This document shows positions 14,223 to 20,788 of a stretch of 20,788 nucleotides of DNA, piece after piece. The stretch is from positions 1 to 20,788 of the forward strand of contig JAUCBJ010002630.1 of assembly GCA_032718475.1 (NCBI GenBank), written 5' to 3'. The notes below the pieces were generated by a model that was not told the origin of the DNA, searched no databases, and saw only the letters and a list, made by a program, of their open reading frames with translations. Source of the stretch: Nemertoderma westbladi. Its lineage: Eukaryota; Xenacoelomorpha; Nemertodermatida; Nemertodermatidae. Both the position numbers and the translations under genes were made by a program. Numbering within the stretch: the stretch's first letter is position 1; every line of letters begins with the position of its first letter.

Positions 14223-14400
14223 GGGCGATGAGTAATTGGTTCTCTGTTAATGTCTTCTGTTAACTTAAACAGAGAACATTAACAGAGGGTTTTATCAGAG
14301 AGTGCAAATTTGGTGAGCAATTTACCTATTTTAGTTCGCTGTTTAAATGTTCTCTGTTAGCCTTCTGTTTAGGGGGTGAGCAGATCATTAACAGAGAACT
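14223..14400. repeat. Left terminal and subterminal repeats of the Harbinger element
   Basis: Starting with the terminal repeat GGGCGATGAGTAATTG, this end carries repeated TTCTCTGTTA and TAACAGAGAA words in both orientations. These are likely transposase-binding sites. The right end (17580-17786) has the same word set. Confidence 0.75.
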
Positions 14401-15187
14401 AACTTTTCCATATGCGGTCCCTTTGATGTATGAAAATTTCCATATGCGGCATCCCTTTATTCTTGTTAATGATTCAATATAAAAACATCCACTGATAATG
14501 TGTAGTACCACCCACGATCCCGATTATGTTTACTCTATACTGTCTATATTGTTTATACTGATCTACTCATGTGTACTCGCATGGTCAACTATATACTCAG
14601 CAACGCAACCTAAAGAGCTGCATAATACTGTAGAGCCTTAAAATAACGTATTAAGAGACACATTATTTATTTAAAGACGCCTGTGGAACTTAAGGCTCCA
14701 TTGCTCTAAAAAATATAATATCAGAAAAATGTTATTTTTTAGCGAAAATTTTATTAAATCCATTCTAATTCACATAGGGGCCTCCTAATTAAAATATTGA
14801 TAGCATCGATTCAATAATTAAATTTATTATATTAATGAAAAGGAGTAGATTACAGTGAAGGTAAAGTAAAAGTCAAGTTTTCTTCGGCCGGTAGGCCAGT
14901 GATTACGCACAAAGTCTTATTTCCAGTGCGGTCCCAGAGAATTACATGAGGAAACTCCAGTACTCATTTAGCTACCACTCAAGTAAGGGTGTAAGGAAGA
15001 GTACAATAGCGTACTGAGGGGGAGACCGTGTGGTTATAGCCTCTCCCTTGAAAGAAAGTAGAAAAAAATTCCTCAAAAATTTAACTATCAGAAGTTATCT
15101 TAATTAAGCCGTAGCGGTTTAATCCATTGCCTTGAATTCACGTCCCCCTGAAGGTGGTGTGTTTAAAACCCACAAATCGTATGTACA
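14401..15187. other. Non-coding interior of the Harbinger element, left part
   Basis: No convincing ORF. It includes the second copy of the dispersed repeat (14923-14974, minus orientation). No Myb/SANT-type second Harbinger ORF is visible here. Confidence 0.5.
14923..14974 (-). repeat. Dispersed repeat copy 2
   Basis: Contains the reverse complements of the 27-base and 12-base words at 8600-8658, with a different spacer between them. Confidence 0.65.
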
Positions 15188-15640
15188 TGTAAGCGGATTC
15201 AATTCCATTGCACTATCCACCCGAAAATGGGACCAGTGGCATTTTACCAATATAGTTGGGGATACTAGATTACCAATAATAATCTCGCCTCATAACCAAC
15301 TTGGGGGGGGGGGGGGGGATACAAGCCCTAAAGCCACAGAGAGAGGTGAGAGGTCAAACCACCTCGGAGGGAGAACACAGCTAGTAAAGGCTAGCGGCGG
15401 GGGGGGGGGGGGACACTCACAGCGAGTGCCAAAGTGACAATCAGTATGTAAGCCTATAGCAGGCAGGGGAGCACGTGGACAGAGATAGGAACGCATCCAT
15501 TGGGTACAGAAGGCCAAGTACAGTAAGAGGTGAAACCAATATCTGTGTGTATCAATCATATATTATTCTGTACTGATTTACCGGTCAGTTCATTAATCAC
15601 AGAGTTGCAGACCAGTCATAGTTTTCGACCGTCGCCAACT
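15188..15640 (+). mobile_element. Diverged LTR relic related to the 3' LTR at 7155
   Basis: It begins TGTAAGCGGATTCAATTCC, as the 3' LTR does. Shared words follow in the same order: AAATGGGA, the AGATTA/TAATCT hairpin, CATAACCAAC, a G run, AAAGCCACA, AGAGGTCAAA, CACCTCGGA, a second G run, then TATATT, ACCGGT, CAGTT and CGTCGCCAAC. Homology stops near 15640, before the U5-like end found in the complete LTR. No polypurine tract precedes it, so it is a truncated solo LTR or a fragment. The minus- and plus-strand frames over it are shadows. Confidence 0.75.
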
Positions 15641-15826
15641 TATCCGTTTGGTAGGGTCTTTTGGTTGGGGGGGAGGGGGGGGGGTGGGGTGGAAGAGGTG
15701 GGAGTGCCAAAGTCCGGCATAGATATGGCCACGCCCTTTACCGATTCCTCGGTATGCTAGTGGGAAGAGATGCACCCTGGTTAGTCCCTTTAAATAATTC
15801 TTGCCGAAATGAAAATTGCCTGAGCC

Positions 15827-15892
15827 CCCATGCAAGGATTGAACTCTGGAGAGATGTGAATTCAATGCAACCTGACTACACCAAGATGGAAC
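15827..15892 (-). mobile_element. tRNA-like SINE head (Pol III A and B boxes)
   Basis: On the minus strand TGGTGTAGTCAGG (15871-15883) fits an A box and AGTTCAATCCT (15835-15845) fits a B box, at tRNA-like spacing. CATGGGGGC follows, as in the 3' part of a tRNA. The stems do not form a clean cloverleaf, so a tRNA-derived SINE or tRNA pseudogene is more likely than a functional tRNA. The 3' end of the SINE is not defined. Confidence 0.5.
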
Positions 15893-15899
15893 CTTAGTG

Positions 15900-16480
15900 T
15901 AGTGCAGGGATAGGACGGTAGTTACTTTTTGCGGTAGCGGTAGTTGCGGTAGCAAAAATTGTAGCTGCTATTAATGGAGTTAGAGGCTTTTTAAAGTTTA
16001 GACTCTTTGCGTTAGAACGACGTTAGAACGTCCTACGACTTGCCGGTTATATGCGGAGCTGAAACTTGGCAGAATAACCTTTATGTCTACAGTACGATCT
16101 ATTTCTATTCACATTGTTTGTGGCCATTTTCCAGAATGTGATGCCTATCACCCAAAATTCAAAGTTTGTTACACTTTGAGTCTTGAGTGCTCAATTATTT
16201 TACTTTAACAAATTTGCGTTCGTGTTAATTTATTTGGTGCGGAGTTTTCAAAGAAATGCAGGCCTACTACAGTACAACTGCAAAAAAATACTTTTTAAAT
16301 TTATTTTAAAAATACATTTTTTAATTTTTTTAAATTCATTCTTATATTTATTTATTATTTCATTTTACGTATCTAAATTTTCATCAATTTATTATTGATA
16401 ATCCTTGACTTTTACATCACCGTTCGCGAAGTTTAATGAACTTACTGTACTGTAGTTTCTGTTTAGTGTTTATTGCCTGT
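15900..16480. other. Non-coding interior of the Harbinger element, right of the SINE head
   Basis: A GCGGTA-type degenerate repeat (about 15938-15955), a GACGTTAGAACG duplication (about 16013-16030) and AT-rich DNA are present. The short plus-strand frame at 16183-16398 is built on oligo-T and ATTT words and is not supported as a gene. Confidence 0.5.
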
Positions 16481-16808
16481 TCACTCTTGAAAAAATCTCT
16501 CCACAATTCGATCTCGTGCAACTTTACCAATAATGTCGTACTCCACAGTAGCCCGAACATCATATTGACGATCAGCAATTTCTTCTTCATCATATCGTGC
16601 ATCAACTGGAACAAGTGGTACATTACACCTGATAGCATAATTGTGTAGACATGCGCAAGCAAGTATTTTGCGCTCCAAGGATAGACAACGAAATCGAGAT
16701 TTAACAACTCCATTGACCCTTTCTACTATCGACCGCGTCCTCTTATGCGCCCTGTTGTACCGCAATTGAGAACTAGTAAGTGGCTTCCCAATAGGCGTCA
16801 TCAACCAT
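16481..16808 (-). pseudogene. Harbinger transposase, C-terminal part of DDE domain
   Basis: This minus-strand frame reads DPWLMTPIGKPL, then YNRAHKRTRSIVERVNGVVK, SRFRCL and ILACACLHNYAIRC. This is the typical end of the HARBI1/DDE_Tnp_4 transposase. The Glu in the SIVERVNG stretch is the expected third catalytic acid. The two catalytic Asp residues, which should lie upstream, are missing, because this frame runs directly into the foldback at 16809-16879. The last 40 residues are acidic and hydrophilic. The transposase is therefore inactive. The gene's first half lies at 17216-17565. Confidence 0.8.
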
Positions 16809-16879
16809 GGGTCGAAGTGTAAATGCATTACAGTCTTGTATAGAGCATACAAGACTGTAATGCATTTACACTTCGACCC
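16809..16879. repeat. Perfect 33-bp inverted repeat (foldback) at the transposon breakpoint
   Basis: Arm 16809-16841 (starting GGGTCGAAGTGTAAATGCAT) is the exact reverse complement of 16847-16879, with a 5-base loop AGAGC. A third, slightly different copy lies at 17038-17075 inside the endonuclease fragment, in the same orientation as the first arm, with about 2 mismatches in 38 bases. The structure therefore looks like a copied piece of the neighbouring endonuclease sequence. Confidence 0.93.
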
Positions 16880-17215
16880 TCATACCTGTTGCTCAGCTGT
16901 AGTGTGAAGCTGGATCTCACACTTGGCTGTTGCAACAGAGAGGACCAGTCATGCTGCGGCAAGGCAGATTTCGTTGTTCTGCTAGCACGCAGACTAAGTC
17001 TTACCTTGGCCACAATAAGGCGGTGATCACTGGAGAAGGGTCGAAGTGTAAATGCATTATAGGCTTGTATAGAGCTCCTGTATTTCCTACGAAACAGGAT
17101 ATGGTCTATCTGGGACTTGTGACCACTGGGTCCACTATGAGTCCATAGCTTTCCAGTTCGCTTCTTGAACTGGGTTCCAGCCGAAAACAATCCATTTCCA
17201 GAGATAAAATCCTGA
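16880..17215 (-). pseudogene. Non-LTR retrotransposon endonuclease fragment inserted in the transposase
   Basis: The frame reads FKKRTGKLWTHSGPSGHKSQ, then IDHILFRRKYRSS and, after a gap, FSSDHRLIVAKVRLSLRA. This is the C-terminal half of an AP-type endonuclease as found in non-LTR retrotransposons. The SDH motif holds the catalytic Asp-His pair. The N-terminal half of the endonuclease and the RT are absent. The fragment begins directly after the transposase helix-turn-helix part near 17215 and ends at the foldback, so the two coding pieces are fused on the same strand. It could have arrived by template switching during retrotransposition. Confidence 0.78.
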
Positions 17216-17565
17216 AGACTGATCTTGGCCGCTGTAGTGCGGTGTACACCATGTAAATCTCCAACAGCTCTGGCATACCCTCCATCAGCGTAGTACCTGG
17301 TAGTAGTATAGCCAACTGTATTTCAGGAAACACCCTTCTTTGGATCTAACATGATGTCACCACGAATAACTGAAAGAATTTCTTCAAAATGAACAGGATA
17401 AAACCTGAACCTTTCAAAAAAATCATATTGTCGTAATTGGGATAACGGGTTGTACTTCTTATTATATACTGGTTTACGCCTGTTACCAATTTCTATGTCA
17501 AACTGAACACGCCACATGTTAATGTTAAATATTACAGTTGGCAATATTACATGGTGTGTTAACAC
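17216..17565 (-). pseudogene. Harbinger transposase, N-terminal part, frameshifted
   Basis: The frame ending at 17323 contains YDFFERFRFYPVHFEEILSV and a following LDPKKGV, the pre-DNA-binding part of Harbinger transposases. The next conserved piece, RYYADGGYARAVGDLHGVHR (about 17220-17300), matches the helix-turn-helix region. It lies in a different frame, with a short intermediate piece (FPEIQLAILL) in the third. At least two frameshifts are therefore needed. The coding match stops at about 17216, where endonuclease sequence begins. Confidence 0.75.
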
Positions 17566-17579
17566 GTGCTTCTGCTAAT

Positions 17580-17786
17580 AGCCTAAACAGAGGTTTTACC
17601 TCTGTTAAGGAAAATGTTCTCAATTAGTTCACAGAGAACTATCAGTGAACGTAAAACTCACCCTTTATCAGTGACTTATCAGACAGAGAACTAACATTAC
17701 CAATAACTCACCGACTAAAATTATCAGCGAACAAATCTTCTCTGTTAGCTTAACAGAGGCTTAACAGAGGCAATTGCTCATCGCCC
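17580..17786. repeat. Right terminal and subterminal repeats of the Harbinger element
   Basis: Repeated AACAGAGG, CTCTGTTAA and ACAGAGAACTA words lead to the terminal CTCATCGCCC, the inverse of the left end. Confidence 0.75.
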
Positions 17787-17789
17787 CAG

Positions 17790-19900
17790 GCCCAGGACAC
17801 AGGTTGGGGCGTTGGGGTTCTATTCTATCACATTTTAGGCACAGTGACAAACATCTTTCTGCCTTTCACCTTTCCTCAGTGGCCATTTGTGGACCAGTTT
17901 GTCTCAATTTCACACAGACATTCTCTGACCTATGTGTAACTTCATAGAAAAAAAAAATTTTAATTAGGTGATTTTCCGCTTCGAGCAGCACGATAGAAAA
18001 TCATGACTCATGAGTATATGGCTTTTTTTTCGAAAAGTCAATTTTTGCCTGTTTTCAAATGTGCACCATTTCCTCAATTTTCCTTCAATTTGCCGGAAAA
18101 TCTACAGACAGACACTCCAGGACGTGTACTTAATGTGATGTAAATTTTACGGCTGCAGGGACATTCCGCACGAAATAATCACACTTTTATAGGATTTTTT
18201 ACCTTAGGTGCTCGGATTTTTTTGAAATTTGGTGGAGAGCTAGTACTTATTGAGTAAGTAACTCATGCTAAATTTTAGATCTTGAACTGCGTGCAATCAC
18301 AAGATATGCCACCCATGATCTACTAACAGTTATAGTGGGTCATGTGCCACCTCAAAGTTTGAGGTTTTCGCTGATTTCCAGTCGGACCGGAAGTATACAA
18401 AGAGGCATTATTAATGAAGATCTCATAATAAACATGCAACATAAGTATTCATTTGAAAGCTCTTGTCTCGCTCTTTCATAATATCGTGATACTTGTGCTA
18501 TATTTTCCACATAGCTCTTTTAATGTAGCTTTAAAGACTTTAAATGCGAAGTGCGAAAAACATGTATACTTCAATTTTGCTCAAACTTGGCTCAAATTAT
18601 CCTTATTATGTCTCGTGACTTCGTGACTTACAGGCGTTTTTATTTTGGTCATTCGACGGTTTTGCGAAACATCGCGATGTTTCGCAAAGCATCGCGATGT
18701 TTTGCAAAGCATCGCGAAATGTTGCAATCGCAACATACATTGTTGAATGTTAACAATATTTGCGACTATCTCTTTGTATGTGTTTAACTATGTCATATTT
18801 GTTAATCGGCATAAAAATGATTTTTACTTTGAAATATCTCAAAAAAGATCTTTATTTTTTTTATACATGGCAGTGCTGCTAGGGATATATCAATATATTT
18901 CTCAAATAAATGGTAAAAAACAGTTTATACCTTTTCGCATTGTCGAACTTAAACAATCAATATGATTGTGCTTGGCTAGTTTTTTTACCCTTTCCTTTTA
19001 TATTTCAAACTATAATGTTAGCCTTATGGAGAATCATTATGAGGCTGAGTAAACATTCAGCCTTTTAAGAAGCATACAGCCTCCACAGTATTAATGTTGA
19101 CACAAAGATTTCAAAATAAAACAATTATTATTAGATGAGAGCGCAGTGCAATCAATAGTAGCCAACACACTGTGTAACTAACAGCCATTTAGCTTGCACG
19201 CCAATTAACATAGTAGAGTGAGTAACCTTGTAGATTTTTCCATAGGATGCATTCGGAAGAGTTATTCAGCTGGGACTGTAATAGCCAGCTAAACCAGTTA
19301 ATGTTTGCTTACTGTCTGGGTTGTAGAGTAGAGTGATAATACTTGGCACATAAAGTACTTCTTTGTTAGTTGGCCCTTCCTATTGAATGCATTGTGTTTT
19401 TGGGCTATTTTTCGAAATAAAACAATTTGAGATGTTTCAATTTAATCCGCGATTTCACAAGTACCCATAGAAATCTATTTTCATGGATCATGCAAAATAT
19501 CATCAAAATCGTTTTAGAGTCGTTTTTGCTCTATGTCAGTAGGTAGTAGCCAGTAGTCAATAGCCAGTAGTCAACAATTAGTTTTTTCTGCCATCAAATT
19601 CTTACAGTAATCAAGTCTAACGACTTGCTAATTATAGTTTGATGTTGTATAGAAAATTTCTCATACACCACCAGGACTACGCTCACACTAATTTATCAGA
19701 CAGAACAAATAGCTTTTACTGGACTCGTAGGCCCTGTTATTATTATTATTATTATTACTGTTAACACTCAGACCATGATAAAATAAACATTCATGCGATA
19801 AACATAATCAATTATGCATGCACTAAATTATAAGTAATTATAAAATGGGAGAAGACCGCCCAGGCTTTAACTGCACTTATGGGGGGCCATACACTAAAAA
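17790..19900. other. AT-rich non-coding spacer
   Basis: About 2.1 kb without a supported gene. It contains the palindrome array at 18661-18735, a TAGCCAGTAGTCAA duplication (about 19545-19575) and an ATT trinucleotide run (about 19737-19757). The plus-strand frames at 18551 and 18747 overlap each other and show no family features. Confidence 0.55.
18661..18735. repeat. 28-nt perfect palindrome and 20-bp tandem repeats
   Basis: Positions 18661-18688 read the same on both strands, centred on ATCGCGAT. The 20-base unit ATCGCGATGTTTCGCAAAGC (18671-18690) is followed by a copy with one change (18691-18710) and a diverged third. Confidence 0.9.
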
Positions 19901-20788
19901 TCCAGAATGATGAAACTTATTAATATAAAAGACGTCTCGTATATTAACGTTGCACACCTTCAATGAGATCGATACTACCCATCGTGAACGGCGACCATAC
20001 TTGAATACAATACTCTAGTAAAGGCCTAACATATGCCCTGTAGGCTAAAAGCATTGCCTTTTCGTTGTTCGTATAGAAACAACGAAAAATCATGTTAGAG
20101 ATTTTATAAGCCTTACAGTAGCTACTTCTTCACGACAATATTTATCGAATTTAGTTGTCGCACACAGTAATACCTAAATCTTTACAATGAGAAACTGATT
20201 TAATCGGCTTGTCATTGAGTGAATAAGTTAACAAAGGATTTGTAATACCAATGTGTATAACTGGGCACTTGGGCAGCCACTCCTAACTGCCAACTGATAG
20301 CCCAGGTACTGTACCTAACGTGTTAAGCGATTGTGAAATAAGATTATCATTACTGCAATTAGCGACAACAGGAGAATATAGTCCAACGTCATCAGCGAAT
20401 AGTTTAACTGTAACAGAGTCCAATAGCACCGGAAGGTCGTTTATAAAAATCAGAAACAGGACAGGTCCCAGAACACTACCTTGGGGAGTGCCTGAAGTAA
20501 CCTTGCAATTTTCAGAAAAACAATTACCAACCACTATTCGTTGAGTTCTGTTAGCCAAAAATGCACCAATCCAACCTACTGTAGTAAATTTTCGCAGATA
20601 CCTTAAAGACAGTTTTGCCAATAGCTTATAGAGTGCACCACCGAATCAAAAGTTTTTGCAAAATCAATATAAACAATATCAATATTCTTACGATTATCAA
20701 GCATTTGTGTCCAGTCGGTGATACACTCTAATAATTGTGTACAAGTAGATCTATGCTGTAGGAACCCATGCTGAGATTTTGATATCAA
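19900..20788 (-). pseudogene. Non-LTR retrotransposon reverse transcriptase, frameshifted, runs off the window
   Basis: Minus-strand pieces give RT motifs in order. The frame at 20603-20788 has SQHGF and IVYIDFAKTFDSV (first catalytic Asp). The frame at 20283-20621 has GTPQGSVLGPVLFLIFINDL and the catalytic FADD. A third frame (about 20160-20280) has KCPVIHIG and SHCKDLGITV, and near 19950-20000 another has VWSPF and IDLIEGVQR. This order is typical of CR1/Jockey-like elements. At least three frame changes and several stops show decay. The 5' part, including any endonuclease, is outside the window. The 3' end is about 19900-19925, with no clear poly-A or tandem tail. Confidence 0.82.

Larger units (their letters stand above)
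14223..17786. mobile_element. PIF/Harbinger DNA transposon, degraded (3564 bp)
   Basis: The ends are inverted repeats. The left starts GGGCGATGAGTAATTGG, and the reverse complement of the right end reads GGGCGATGAGCAATTGC; both then carry CTCTGTTAA words. CAG is present directly outside on both sides (14220-14222 and 17787-17789), a 3-bp duplication of the CWG type known for some animal Harbinger elements. Minus-strand fragments of a Harbinger transposase (16481-16808 and 17216-17565) confirm the class. Size fits the superfamily. The transposase is broken, and the element contains a nested LTR relic, a SINE-like head and a non-LTR endonuclease fragment. Confidence 0.85.

Noticed and set aside
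15132-15955. ORFs across the LTR relic and G runs on both strands
   Set aside because: They overlap the LTR relic, poly-G runs and the SINE head, with Pro or Gly runs from homopolymers; shadows rather than genes.
16183-16398. Plus-strand ORF rich in Phe, Leu and Ile
   Set aside because: Built on oligo-T and ATTT words in AT-rich DNA; hydrophobicity is a composition effect.
18551-18965. Two overlapping plus-strand ORFs
   Set aside because: They span the palindrome array and AT-rich spacer and show no family features.

Overview
The window looks like intergenic DNA of a metazoan, probably a marine invertebrate, although the species cannot be named from sequence. Reasons: an intact nuclear tRNA-Cys(GCA) with A and B boxes and an oligo-T terminator; several classes of animal transposable element (BEL/Pao-type LTR element, PIF/Harbinger DNA transposon, non-LTR retrotransposon relics, a MITE, a tRNA-derived SINE head); AT-rich spacer DNA; long poly-G runs; and recurring palindromic words such as ACCGGTACCGG and TAGGCCTA. 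No bacterial operon structure or ribosome-binding sites are seen.

Region 1 (1-7771) is one LTR retrotransposon whose 5' LTR is cut by the window edge. The 3' LTR is 7155-7771 (TG...CA, 617 bp) behind a short polypurine tract. The interior has about 3 kb of broken ORFs (basic, coiled-coil, Asn-rich and Arg/Glu-rich segments, plus a GC-rich tandem repeat). Then come a BEL/Pao-type Gag core with zinc knuckles and an aspartic protease in the -1 frame, followed by the short conserved block that normally joins protease to RT. RT, RNase H and integrase are absent. They are replaced by an ORF with CPEE repeats and a hydrophobic segment, then about 1.2 kb of tandem and simple repeats with hairpins leading to the 3' LTR. 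The element is therefore non-autonomous and decayed, and would need enzymes from a relative.

Region 2 (7772-11390) is mostly non-coding. It holds a 417-bp MITE (9821-10237) built from GATCCCG words and the tRNA-Cys gene (10784-10855).

Region 3 (11391-13669) is the host-gene-like part. A 30-bp minisatellite of about 24 units (11391-12125) abuts the 3' end of an intronless minus-strand ORF for a degenerate J-domain membrane protein (12142-13026). The last codons of that ORF resemble the minisatellite unit. A second minus-strand ORF (13388-13669) encodes a small twin-CX3C protein.

Region 4 (14223-17786) is a PIF/Harbinger element with CAG target-site duplications. Its transposase is broken: the catalytic centre is replaced by a piece of a non-LTR retrotransposon endonuclease and a perfect 33-bp foldback. 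A diverged LTR relic of the Region 1 family and a SINE-like head lie inside the same element.

Region 5 (17790-20788) is AT-rich spacer with a 28-nt perfect palindrome, ending in a frameshifted non-LTR reverse transcriptase on the minus strand that runs off the window.
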